DNA of 33,578 nucleotides, taken from the NCBI GenBank assembly GCA_902634885.1, contig CACPLR010000012.1, positions 1-33,578 on the forward strand. Direction: 5' to 3'. Shown here piece after piece: positions 8,805 to 17,436 of the stretch. The notes under the pieces were generated by a model. That model did no database searches. It was not told the DNA's origin and saw nothing but the letters and a program-made list of their open reading frames with translations. How positions within the stretch are numbered: position 1 is the first letter of the stretch; every line of letters starts with the position of its first letter. Source of the stretch: an uncultured Pelagibacteraceae bacterium (GTDB lineage Bacteria > Pseudomonadota > Alphaproteobacteria > Pelagibacterales > Pelagibacteraceae). The translations under genes were made by a program, and so were the position numbers.

Positions 8805-10026
8805 ATTTTAAAGTTTTGACTGCATCTAATTTAGCTGCCTGTGTGGCAGGAAAAATTGATACAATAACTGTTGAGATAATTGAGCAAAAAGAAATTAATA
8901 TAATAGATTGAGGATCAATTTCAGATGGCATTTTACTTAAAAAATAAATTTCTTCTGGAAATAAAGTGATATTAAAAATTTTGCTAATAAAAATTCGGAT
9001 ATTTTCTATATAAATCGAGAATAGAGTACCAATCATAACACCAAAGACAGTAGCGGAAGTGCCAATTATAAAACCAATCATGAAAAATATTTTTTTTATT
9101 GAAGAATTTTGAACTCCTATAGATTTTAATATACCAATATCTCTTGTTTTATTTTTAACTAAAATCGTTAAGCCAGATATAATATTAAATGCCGCTACAA
9201 TAATTATTAGGGATAAAATAATAAACATCACATTCCTTTCAACTTTTAAAGCAGAAAATAATGAAGAATTCAAATCAGCCCAAGTATAAACATATTCTCC
9301 ATCATATATATTCGATAACTTATTTTTTAGGCTATCTACTTCATGAGGGTTTTTAAAATAAAATTCTAAAAATCTTTGATTTTCATTTTTATTAAATAAA
9401 TCTTCTAAAGTTTTAAGGTTTATATAAGCAACATTTTCATTATAATCAGATAAACCACTGTCATATATTGATGTAATCTTAAATACTTCCTGTTTAGGAA
9501 GACTGCCAACTAAAGTCTGTACGCCTACAGGTGACATTATTGTTATTTTATCACCAATATCTAAATTAAAATTAATACTTAAATCTTTTCCGATTGATAT
9601 TTCATTTTCATTTAATGTTTTTAATCCAAAAAAATTTTCATTTTTTAAAACATTAAGTTTAGAAAAATCTTGAGATAAAAAACCTTTTAATAAAACTCCT
9701 TTTGTTGAGTTTTTATTAAGTATAACAGCTTCACCATCATTGCTTAAAATAATATTATCTATCTCATTTGAGATATTTTTAGTTATGTCAAAATCAATTT
9801 TTAGTTTTTTGTCATAAGATTTAACAACTGCATGTGCATTGAAACCAACTATTTTGTTTATTAATTCATTTCTAAATCCATTCATTACGGACATGACTAT
9901 AATTAAAACGGCCACACCTAGCGTGATGCCTATAAATGAAAAAATTGAGATTAAATTTAAGAAACTATCTTTTTTCCTACTTTTAAGAAATCTAAAGATT
10001 ATTTCTTTTTCTAACTTATTTATCAA
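8797..10026 (-). CDS. lolC: Lipoprotein-releasing ABC transporter permease, LolC/LolE family
   Basis: Inner-membrane permease of the lipoprotein release system; 409 residues. It has the family layout: a first membrane helix after an N-terminal FRFLKSRKKDSFLNLISIFS segment (about 24-48), a long periplasmic domain (about 50-260), then three helices near 265-295, 310-340 and 375-395. The typical GLTILVKNKTRDIGILKSIG loop lies between the second and third helices. Only one permease gene is present, whereas E. coli has both lolC and lolE. Many Alphaproteobacteria encode a single protein of this type, which may form a homodimer with LolD (inference), so the choice between the symbols lolC and lolE is nominal. 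It overlaps proS by 4 nt and lolD by 8 nt. Confidence 0.92.
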   Translation of the reverse strand: MINKLEKEIIFRFLKSRKKDSFLNLISIFSFIGITLGVAVLIIVMSVMNGFRNELINKIVGFNAHAVVKSYDKKLKIDFDITKNISNEIDNIILSNDGEAVILNKNSTKGVLLKGFLSQDFSKLNVLKNENFFGLKTLNENEISIGKDLSINFNLDIGDKITIMSPVGVQTLVGSLPKQEVFKITSIYDSGLSDYNENVAYINLKTLEDLFNKNENQRFLEFYFKNPHEVDSLKNKLSNIYDGEYVYTWADLNSSLFSALKVERNVMFIILSLIIIVAAFNIISGLTILVKNKTRDIGILKSIGVQNSSIKKIFFMIGFIIGTSATVFGVMIGTLFSIYIENIRIFISKIFNITLFPEEIYFLSKMPSEIDPQSIILISFCSIISTVIVSIFPATQAAKLDAVKTLKYE

Positions 10027-11351
10027 TTTGATTTTGCTTTTTTAATTTGAGTAATTATTTCTTCAATTTTCAAATTTTGTGTTTCTTTTCCAACTTCTTT
10101 AAATTCAAAAGTATCTCCCTCTGATTTTTTTCCCAATATCAATTGAAATGGGATGCCGATTAAATTAAATTTTTTTATCTTGGCTGAAATATTTTCATCA
10201 GTATCATCAATAATGGTATCTATATTATTTTTATTAAAATGTTCTAAAATTTTGTTTGATTTTTCTAAATTAGAATTATCATTTTTATTTATCATTGGTA
10301 ATATTGCACAGTCATATGGAGCTACTGAAATTGGCCATTTCATAATTTCATCTTTATCATCGTATTTTGCCTCAATTATGGCACCTACTAATCTTGATAC
10401 ACCTATTCCATAAGATCCCATTTTAACAAATTCTTTTTTTCCATTGAAATCAACCGCTGCATTCATTGGCTTGGAATATTTATCTCCAAAATAAAATATG
10501 TGCCCTACTTCAATCCCTTTGGTATTAATTCTCTGGTTTTCTGAAACTTTTTTTTCAAACTCCTCTTTGTCAAATTTTTCATCTGTCACTGCATAGTATT
10601 TTTCATACTCTCCTCTTAATGTATTTAATGAATTTTTTTCAATTTTAGTAATTTCACTATCAACTTCAAAAATTCTTTTATCTGTATAAATTTTACTCTC
10701 ACCTGTTTCAGCTAATATAATAAATTCATGTGATAAATTTCCACCAATGGGTCCAGTATCTGCCGCCATTGGTATAGCTGATAAGTTCAATCTTTTAAAT
10801 GTTCTTAGATAGGAGAGAAAAAATTTGTTGTAAGAAAATAATGCATCATCATCTGTCAAATCAAATGAGTAAGCATCTTTCATATAAAACTCTCTGCATC
10901 TCATGATTCCAAATCTTGGACGTAGTTCATCTCTAAATTTCCATTGAATATGGTAGAGTAGTTGTGGAAGAGATTTGTATGATTTAATACTAGACCTAAA
11001 AATTTCAGTAACTAGTTCTTCATTTGTAGGTCCGTAAAGCATTTCTCTGTTCTGACGATCTTTTATACGTAACATTTCTTCACCATAATCATCGTAACGA
11101 CCACTTTCCTTCCAGATATCTGATGATTGAATTGTTGGCATTAATATTTCTTGTACACCAACCCTATCTTGTTCTTCTCTCACAATTTGTTCAATTTTTT
11201 TCATCACTTTAAAGCCCAATGGTAACCATGAGTAAATTCCAGCAGAAGACTGTTTAATCATTCCTACTCTCAGCATTAATTGATGAGATTTTATTTTAGC
11301 CTCTGTGGGATTATTTTTAAGAATTGGAATAAATAATTTTGAAAAATACAT
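10023..11351 (-). CDS. proS: Prolyl-tRNA synthetase (short form lacking the editing insertion)
   Basis: Charges tRNA-Pro with proline. It is a class II synthetase of 442 residues. Motif 2 is visible in WKFRDELRPRFGIMRCREF, motif 3 in GSYGIGVSRLVGAI, and the C-terminal anticodon-binding domain begins around VAPYDCAILPM. Between the class II motifs there is no roughly 180-residue INS editing domain, which accounts for the short length against 572 residues in E. coli; this short form is normal in Alphaproteobacteria and mitochondria. Loss of INS implies that Ala-tRNA-Pro editing, if done, needs a separate trans-editing protein (inference). The ATG overlaps the DUF1467 gene stop by one base, and the 3' end overlaps the lol permease by 4 nt. 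Confidence 0.97.
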   Translation of the reverse strand: MYFSKLFIPILKNNPTEAKIKSHQLMLRVGMIKQSSAGIYSWLPLGFKVMKKIEQIVREEQDRVGVQEILMPTIQSSDIWKESGRYDDYGEEMLRIKDRQNREMLYGPTNEELVTEIFRSSIKSYKSLPQLLYHIQWKFRDELRPRFGIMRCREFYMKDAYSFDLTDDDALFSYNKFFLSYLRTFKRLNLSAIPMAADTGPIGGNLSHEFIILAETGESKIYTDKRIFEVDSEITKIEKNSLNTLRGEYEKYYAVTDEKFDKEEFEKKVSENQRINTKGIEVGHIFYFGDKYSKPMNAAVDFNGKKEFVKMGSYGIGVSRLVGAIIEAKYDDKDEIMKWPISVAPYDCAILPMINKNDNSNLEKSNKILEHFNKNNIDTIIDDTDENISAKIKKFNLIGIPFQLILGKKSEGDTFEFKEVGKETQNLKIEEIITQIKKAKSN

Positions 11352-11596
11352 TAGTTGATAAAGTTTCTTAAATTAAAATATTCATACTTTACTAATAAAT
11401 AAATGATTATAAATATAATTGATGTAATCAAAGTAGAATAACCTATTTTTTTTAAAATTTTAGGATTTTCGGGAGCTCCTGGGTCAACACCCTCTATATT
11501 TTCTTTTTTTTCCCTATTTACATCAATTGGCAGTATTGCGAAAAATACAATCCACCATAGACAAACAAAAACTACCAATGATCCTGTAAAACTCAA
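11351..11596 (-). CDS. DUF1467-type small membrane protein
   Basis: An 81-residue protein with two predicted membrane helices (about 5-23, rich in V/F/W/I, and 52-70). They are joined by a short polar loop with DVNREKKENIEGVDPGAPEN, so both ends probably face the same side. The N-terminal ILPIDV..E pattern, the acidic-Pro loop and the location between rnj and proS match the alphaproteobacterial DUF1467 family (recognised from memory). Its function is unknown. The gene starts immediately after the rnj stop and ends one base into proS, so it is embedded in the operon. Nothing in the sequence indicates a catalytic site. Confidence 0.8.
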   Translation of the reverse strand: MSFTGSLVVFVCLWWIVFFAILPIDVNREKKENIEGVDPGAPENPKILKKIGYSTLITSIIFIIIYLLVKYEYFNLRNFIN

Positions 11597-13255
11597 CTAA
11601 ATCCTCACTAAATTTATATTTGTGAGGGGTCTTTTGCCAGTTTTTTCTTTTGTATATTTTCTACAAGTTGATTTTAAAGCTTCAATAAGATTTATTTCCT
11701 GTTTTTTATTATTCATTGAAAATGTTTTTGTAGTTTTTTCAATTTCTTCCTCTAGACCATATTGAAATTCTTCTTTTTCATAAATAGGTAAACCTTTGAA
11801 AGTTAATAGAGGCTTGTTATGAATATTTCCCTTCGGAGTAATTAAAATTGTTGCCTCAACAAAACCATTTGCTGATAAATTTTTTCTCTCTTTAATTGAT
11901 TGTGCGTCTTCTTCAACACTAATATTACCGTCAACATACAACTTTCCACTTGGGGCTTTATCGTAAACCACTGGTTTTTCACCCGGATATAGTCTTACAA
12001 TATCTCCATTTTCAACTTTAACTGGATAAGGAACTTGCATTTCTTTTGCAAAATTTATGTGTTCTATCATGTGTCTATGTTCGCCGTGCACCGGGATTAC
12101 AGACTTAGGTTTAATCCAATTATACATATCTTTTAAATCTTCTCTATTTGGATGACCTGATACATGTATAAATTCACTATCCTCGGAAATGACTTCTATA
12201 CCCTCTTTAACTAACTGATTATGCAATTTATATAATTTTTTTTCATTACCTGGAATTATCTTTGATGAAAAGATAACTGCATCTCCTCTCTCTATAAATA
12301 CGTCAGGATGAATATAATTAGCTATTCTAGTCATGGCACCCATAGGTTCTCCTTGACTACCTGTGCACAAGTAAACAATTTTTTCTCTTGATATATTTTT
12401 TACATCTCTAGAGTCTAGGGGTTCGATTATGTTATTTAAATACCCACATTGTCTTGCAGCTTTATAAATTCTATGCATTGATCTTCCAACTAAAGCAATT
12501 TGTCTTCCAGTCTTTTCTGCACAATAAAACGCAGTCTCCATTCTTGCTACATTTGAGGCGAAGGAAGTAATAATAATTCGCTTATCAAGTCTTTCCATTA
12601 CTTTCATCATATTTTTTCTTACATCTAATTCTGAGCCTGCTCTCCCAGCGCTAAACACATTTGTTGAGTCACAAATCATAGCGAGAACACCTTCTTTGCC
12701 GATTTCTTTCAATCTATTTGAGTTTATATTTTCACCAATCAGCGGGTCAGGATCACATTTCCAGTCACCTGTATGAAGTATATTTCCTACAGGAGTTTCT
12801 ATTTTTAGACCGTTTGGCTCAAGAATTGAGTGAGTCAAGGTTACAAACTCAATTTTAAATGGATCAAGATTTAATGTACTGTTTAATTGAACAATTTTTA
12901 AATATCCTGAAATATCTATTTTTTTCTCTTTAAATTTTTCATTAATTAGAATCGCTGTAAATGGGGTTGCAAAAATTTTACATTTTAGCTTTGGCCAAAT
13001 ATGCGCTATAGCCCCTATGTGATCTTCGTGTGCATGTGTCAGAACTATTCCGAGTAAATCATCTCTTTTATCTACAATGAAACCAGGGTCGGGATATATC
13101 AAGTCTACACCAGGTACGGTATCATCTGCAAATGTGACACCTATATCAACAATTATCCATTTTTGGTTATCTGCTTTACCATAAGCAAAGAGGTTCATAT
13201 TCATTCCGATCTCTCCAGATCCACCTAAAGGACAAAAAATTAATTCTTCTTTCAT
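11597..13255 (-). CDS. rnj: Ribonuclease J
   Basis: A metallo-beta-lactamase/beta-CASP nuclease with 5'-3' exo- and endonuclease activity in mRNA decay and rRNA maturation; 552 residues, the usual length. Zinc-binding motif THAHEDH at 73-79 is intact, followed by HTGDWKCDP and the ICDSTN segment of the lactamase core. The beta-CASP part holds the TSFASNVAR, CTGSQGEP and HVSGHPN-type motifs (the last around two-thirds of the length). The GGSGEIGMNM N-terminus is typical. It lies 5 nt downstream of coaX and directly abuts the DUF1467 gene. This is the standard alphaproteobacterial location. Annotations calling it simply a beta-lactamase-fold hydrolase would be under-specific. Confidence 0.95.
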   Translation of the reverse strand: MKEELIFCPLGGSGEIGMNMNLFAYGKADNQKWIIVDIGVTFADDTVPGVDLIYPDPGFIVDKRDDLLGIVLTHAHEDHIGAIAHIWPKLKCKIFATPFTAILINEKFKEKKIDISGYLKIVQLNSTLNLDPFKIEFVTLTHSILEPNGLKIETPVGNILHTGDWKCDPDPLIGENINSNRLKEIGKEGVLAMICDSTNVFSAGRAGSELDVRKNMMKVMERLDKRIIITSFASNVARMETAFYCAEKTGRQIALVGRSMHRIYKAARQCGYLNNIIEPLDSRDVKNISREKIVYLCTGSQGEPMGAMTRIANYIHPDVFIERGDAVIFSSKIIPGNEKKLYKLHNQLVKEGIEVISEDSEFIHVSGHPNREDLKDMYNWIKPKSVIPVHGEHRHMIEHINFAKEMQVPYPVKVENGDIVRLYPGEKPVVYDKAPSGKLYVDGNISVEEDAQSIKERKNLSANGFVEATILITPKGNIHNKPLLTFKGLPIYEKEEFQYGLEEEIEKTTKTFSMNNKKQEINLIEALKSTCRKYTKEKTGKRPLTNINLVRI

Positions 13256-13260
13256 TTTTA

Positions 13261-14007
13261 TTACTTAATTAAATCTGATGCTTTCAATAAACCATTTATT
13301 GTTAAATCTTTTTCTAATTTAACTTTCCCATTTATTGAATTTTTAAATAAGTGAGACAAACCACCAGTTAAAACAATCATAAACTTTTTTCGAGTTTGTT
13401 TAATAATCAATTTAATTATATTGTCAATTAAACCGTTATAACCAAGATAAAAACCAGAATAAATTGCAGAAGATGTGTTTTTTCCTATAACATTTTTAAT
13501 TTTTTTTAAATTTATTTTAGGAATTAAGGAGGCTCTATTAGTTAAATTATCAAGTGACAATTTAACACCTGGAGCAATAACCCCTCCAATATAATTTTTA
13601 TTAATTACTATATCAAAAGTTGTTGCTGTTCCAAAATCTATAATTATAAAATTTTTATTAGTTTCTAAAACTGATATTGCATTTGCAAGTCTATCAGATC
13701 CTACTTGATTTTTTTTTACTTTAATTTTGATTAATTTTTCAATATTTAGTTTTTTTAATTCATAGCATTTTTTATTAGTAATTTGTTCAAAATATTTTTT
13801 TATTTTTATAAATTTATTTGGGACCACTGAACAAAATAAAATTTTATCTATACTTTTTAAATATTTTTTTAAGAAACTGAAATGAAAGTTTAATTTATTC
13901 AAATTTAATAAAAGTGGATTAATCCTCTTTTTCAAAATTAATTTTTTATAATTACTGTATAAAGAAATCTTTATATCTGTGTTACCAATATCGCCTAATA
14001 AAATCAT
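13261..14007 (-). CDS. coaX: Type III pantothenate kinase
   Basis: Phosphorylates pantothenate in the first step of coenzyme A synthesis; an acetate/sugar kinase-fold enzyme not inhibited by CoA. The 248 residues include the phosphate-1 loop GDIGNTDIK at 5-13 with the catalytic Asp6, GSDR at 103-106 in place of the commoner GADR, the phosphate-2 motif DFGTATTFD at 124-132, and GGVIAPGVKLS at 141-151. VVLTGGLSH-type sequence appears near the C-terminus. The middle (about 60-95) is very lysine-rich, consistent with AT drift. The ATG overlaps the birA stop by one base, and rnj follows after 5 nt. Pairing with birA is the normal alphaproteobacterial arrangement. Confidence 0.93.
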   Translation of the reverse strand: MILLGDIGNTDIKISLYSNYKKLILKKRINPLLLNLNKLNFHFSFLKKYLKSIDKILFCSVVPNKFIKIKKYFEQITNKKCYELKKLNIEKLIKIKVKKNQVGSDRLANAISVLETNKNFIIIDFGTATTFDIVINKNYIGGVIAPGVKLSLDNLTNRASLIPKINLKKIKNVIGKNTSSAIYSGFYLGYNGLIDNIIKLIIKQTRKKFMIVLTGGLSHLFKNSINGKVKLEKDLTINGLLKASDLIK

Positions 14008-14528
14008 TATATAAAATTTTCAATTTTTTTCTCAAAGTTTCTTTTTAACTCTTTAATTAGTTCTAATTTTTTAATATTTTTTTTACTATATTTATTAAGA
14101 TATGATGTACAATAATTAGGTATAATCGGACTATTATTTAAATTAATCCCAATTCCAATAATTATGTACTTTATATTGTTTTTAAAAATTATTTCCTGCA
14201 GTATTCCACAAATTTTTGATTGATTTATCAATATATCATTTGGAAGTTTAATATTTATCTTTTCATTGATATGCTTTTTAATAACTTTTTTAAGTACATT
14301 TAAATTGATTTTAGTTATATGTTTTATAGATAGGTTTCTTTTTATAGGAAAAAAAATAGATAAAAAAATATTTCCATAATTTGATATCCACCTATTTGTC
14401 CCCTGGCCTCTTCCTCTATATTGCCTTTCTGAGGTTACTACACCAAATTTTATATTCTGATTAATTAATCTTATCGCTGTAGAATTTGTACTTTTAACTT
14501 TTTTAAACGGAAATATTTTCAATTTCAT
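14007..14528 (-). CDS. birA: Biotin-[acetyl-CoA-carboxylase] ligase, minimal form
   Basis: Attaches biotin to the carrier protein of acetyl-CoA carboxylase through biotinyl-AMP. At 173 residues it lacks both the N-terminal DNA-binding domain of E. coli BirA and most of the C-terminal SH3-like domain, leaving essentially the catalytic core. Visible motifs: KSTNSTA near the N-terminus, the biotin/ATP loop RGRGQGTNRW (a variant of GRGRxGRxW), KLPNDILI with the catalytic Lys (usually KWPND), KICGILQE and the IIGIGINLNNSP strand. The protein therefore cannot act as a biotin repressor. The ATG overlaps the nuoN stop by one base, and its own stop overlaps coaX by one base. Confidence 0.88.
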   Translation of the reverse strand: MKLKIFPFKKVKSTNSTAIRLINQNIKFGVVTSERQYRGRGQGTNRWISNYGNIFLSIFFPIKRNLSIKHITKINLNVLKKVIKKHINEKINIKLPNDILINQSKICGILQEIIFKNNIKYIIIGIGINLNNSPIIPNYCTSYLNKYSKKNIKKLELIKELKRNFEKKIENFI

Positions 14529-15943
14529 TAAATAATATTTATTTTTGAAACTATCTCAGTTAAACCACTAGGATAAATAAAATACGCTAAAATAAATATT
14601 GTTGATACAGCCAATGTAAGCTTTAATCCAAAATGATGGTCTGTCTCAAATTTCTCTTTTTCTTTATCAAAATATATAATTTTTATAATTCTTAAGTAAT
14701 AAAAAGCAGCTATGACAGTAGACAGTAATCCTACAATCGCTAAAAAATACATTTTTTGTTCAATTACAGCCATAAATACATAAAATTTTGCAAAAAAGCC
14801 TGCAAGTGGTGGTATGCCTGCGAGTGAAAATAATATTATTAGTAATGAAAATGATAACAAAGGATGATTTTTAGAAAGACCAGATAAATCCTCAATGCTT
14901 TCATAATACTCATTGTTTCTTCGCAGCATGAACATGCAGCTAAAGAAAGCTAAATTCATAACTAGGTAAATTGCAATATAGCTTATAGATCCTTGTATTC
15001 CTTTATTTGTTCCAGCAGCTAAACCAGTTAAAGCGTATCCCATATGCCCTATTGAGCTGTAAGCTATCAGCCGTTTTAGATTTTTTTGCCCTATTGCAGC
15101 TACAGCTCCAAAAATCATAGATGCAATAGATAAAAATATAATAATCATTTGCCATTGGTCGTTCATTTCAGCAAATGGAACATACAAAAATCTTATAAAA
15201 ACCGATAAAGCTGCAATTTTTGGCAGTACAGCAAAAAATGTTGTTACTGAAGTTGGGGATCCTTGATAAACATCTGGAGCCCACATGTGAAATGGAACTG
15301 CTGAGATTTTAAATGCTAATCCAACTAATATAAAAACAATACCAAAAGTAATTCCATATTGACCTGAGCTTGAATTATCTAAAATGATATTAAAATTTGT
15401 AGATCCTGAGAAACCATATATTAATGAACAACCATAGAGTAACAAGCCTGATGACAGAGCACTAAGTACAAAATATTTAAGACCAGACTCTGTAGATAGA
15501 AGATTTTCTCTATTAAAAGATGCAAGTACATATAGTGCTAAAGATTGTAATTCAAGACCCATATAAAATACAATTAAATCGTTTGAACTGATCATTACCA
15601 TCATTCCTAAAATAGAACTTAATATTAAAATTGGATATTCCATTTTGTTAATATTATTAATTTCAATATATTTTGAGGAAGTAAGCATCACAAAAATCCC
15701 AGACCCAATGGTCAATAATTTCATGAATGTTGCCAAACTATCAACTTTGTAACTATTATTAAAAATTGATAAATCTGAAATTTGGTATAGATTTAATAAT
15801 AAAGCAAACAGTATAATCAAACTAAAAGTTGTTAAATTATATATTAATTTTGAGCTATTATTTTTAAAAACCCCAAATAGAAGCAAGAACATTATTGTCA
15901 GTGATAAAAATATTTCAGGTAAGATTATTTCTAAATTTTCCAT
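14528..15943 (-). CDS. nuoN: NADH-quinone oxidoreductase subunit N
   Basis: One of the three antiporter-like proton-pumping subunits of the membrane arm of complex I. The 471 residues are almost entirely membrane helices, with family landmarks ELQSLALYVLASF (near residues 130-143), FKISAVPFHMWAPDVYQGSP (around 210-232) and KRLIAYSSIGHMGYAL (around 285-305), which carry the conserved Glu, Lys and His residues of the proton channel. It is the last nuo gene; the ATG overlaps the nuoM stop by one base and the stop overlaps birA by one base. No terminator is seen after it, so read-through into birA-coaX-rnj is likely. Confidence 0.96.
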   Translation of the reverse strand: MENLEIILPEIFLSLTIMFLLLFGVFKNNSSKLIYNLTTFSLIILFALLLNLYQISDLSIFNNSYKVDSLATFMKLLTIGSGIFVMLTSSKYIEINNINKMEYPILILSSILGMMVMISSNDLIVFYMGLELQSLALYVLASFNRENLLSTESGLKYFVLSALSSGLLLYGCSLIYGFSGSTNFNIILDNSSSGQYGITFGIVFILVGLAFKISAVPFHMWAPDVYQGSPTSVTTFFAVLPKIAALSVFIRFLYVPFAEMNDQWQMIIIFLSIASMIFGAVAAIGQKNLKRLIAYSSIGHMGYALTGLAAGTNKGIQGSISYIAIYLVMNLAFFSCMFMLRRNNEYYESIEDLSGLSKNHPLLSFSLLIILFSLAGIPPLAGFFAKFYVFMAVIEQKMYFLAIVGLLSTVIAAFYYLRIIKIIYFDKEKEKFETDHHFGLKLTLAVSTIFILAYFIYPSGLTEIVSKINII

Positions 15944-17436
15944 TATTTCTTTGCAAAACTTTGTGTTAAATTTGTATTATAGTTATCTATCAAACTGGTT
16001 ACAGATGTTTCAATTGAATTTATTAATGGCTCTGGATACAACCCAAAAAATATAATTGGTATTGCTAATAAAAGAAGAATTAATAACTCAAATTTTTTTA
16101 GATCTTTCATACTTTTAATTTCTTCATGAATTATTTCGCCAAAAACGACTCTTTTGTACATCCAAAGTATGTATGCTGCTCCTAAAATAACACCTAAACT
16201 TGCAATAGTTGCAACTAGAAAACTTTTTTTGAATGTGCCCATTAGAATTAGAAATTCACCAATAAATCCACTTGTCCCTGGAAGTCCTAGAGAACCTAGG
16301 GCAAATATCATAAATACGATACCATATTTTGGCATCACAGTTACTAACCCACCATATTTTTTTATCAATCTTGTATGATTTCTATCGTAAACAACACCAA
16401 CGCTTAAGAATAGAGCTGCCGATACCAATCCATGACTGATCATTTGAAATATACTGCCCTCAATACCTTGTTGAGTCATGGTAAAAATTCCAAGTGTTAC
16501 AAAACCCATATGCGCAACTGAAGAATAAGCAATCAACTTTTTCATATCTTCCTGCATTAGAGCAACTAAAGATGTGTAAATAATTGCAATCAAACTTAAT
16601 GCAAAGACAAGTGGCACAAAATATTCAGAGGCTATTGGAAATAATCCAACAGAAAATCTTATAAATCCATACCCAGCCATTTTTAGTAATATTGCTGCAA
16701 GCAAAACAGATCCAGCAGTTGGTGCCTCAACATGAGCATCTGGCAACCAAGTGTGCACCGGCCACATAGGTGTTTTTACTGCAAATGAACTAAAGAAAGC
16801 CAGCCATAAAAGTTTTTGATATTGTTCTCCAATTCCAATTTCATACAGCTTTTCAACATCAGTTGTTCCAGATATCCAATAAATAGATATTATTGCAATC
16901 AACATTAAAACTGAACCTAGTAAGGTATATAAAAAGAATTTGAAGGCTGAATAAACTCTTCTTTCACCACCCCAGATACCTATAATTAGGAACATAGGTA
17001 TTAAGCCACCTTCAAAAAATAAATAGAAAATTATTAAATCGAGGGAGCAGAAAACTCCAATCATTAGAGTTTCCATTATAAGTATTGCTATTAAAAAATC
17101 TTTTAAACGGTGTTTAATTGTTGAAATTACAGAAATTACACAAATTGGTGTTATAAAAGTTGTAAGTAAAATAAATAAAATTGAAATTCCATCAACTCCT
17201 ACTTTATAGTCAATAAAACCAGATAACCATTCTCTATTTTCTACAAATTGAAAATTAATAGAAGATTTATCAAAAATTAACCAAAGATATATTGAGAGAA
17301 TAAAGTTAGCTAATGATATGAATAATGCAACATATTTACTGCTTTGATATTTACTATTTGATGATTTCGTAAATAAAATAAATAGAGCACCAATTGTTGG
17401 TAATATTATTAAAGATGAAATTATTGGAAAGTCCAT
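15943..17436 (-). CDS. nuoM: NADH-quinone oxidoreductase subunit M
   Basis: Antiporter-like proton-pumping subunit of complex I; 497 residues, close to the E. coli length. Motifs include KVGVDGISILFILLTTFITP in the N-terminal third, FYLFFEGGLIPMFLIIGIWG with the conserved Glu, FAVKTPMWPVHTWLPDAHVE with the conserved Lys, WLPDAHVEAPTAGS, and DMKKLIAYSSVAHMGFV. Hydrophobic helices cover most of the protein. It overlaps nuoL by one base upstream and nuoN by one base downstream, which implies tight translational coupling of the three large pump subunits. Confidence 0.97.
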   Translation of the reverse strand: MDFPIISSLIILPTIGALFILFTKSSNSKYQSSKYVALFISLANFILSIYLWLIFDKSSINFQFVENREWLSGFIDYKVGVDGISILFILLTTFITPICVISVISTIKHRLKDFLIAILIMETLMIGVFCSLDLIIFYLFFEGGLIPMFLIIGIWGGERRVYSAFKFFLYTLLGSVLMLIAIISIYWISGTTDVEKLYEIGIGEQYQKLLWLAFFSSFAVKTPMWPVHTWLPDAHVEAPTAGSVLLAAILLKMAGYGFIRFSVGLFPIASEYFVPLVFALSLIAIIYTSLVALMQEDMKKLIAYSSVAHMGFVTLGIFTMTQQGIEGSIFQMISHGLVSAALFLSVGVVYDRNHTRLIKKYGGLVTVMPKYGIVFMIFALGSLGLPGTSGFIGEFLILMGTFKKSFLVATIASLGVILGAAYILWMYKRVVFGEIIHEEIKSMKDLKKFELLILLLLAIPIIFFGLYPEPLINSIETSVTSLIDNYNTNLTQSFAKK

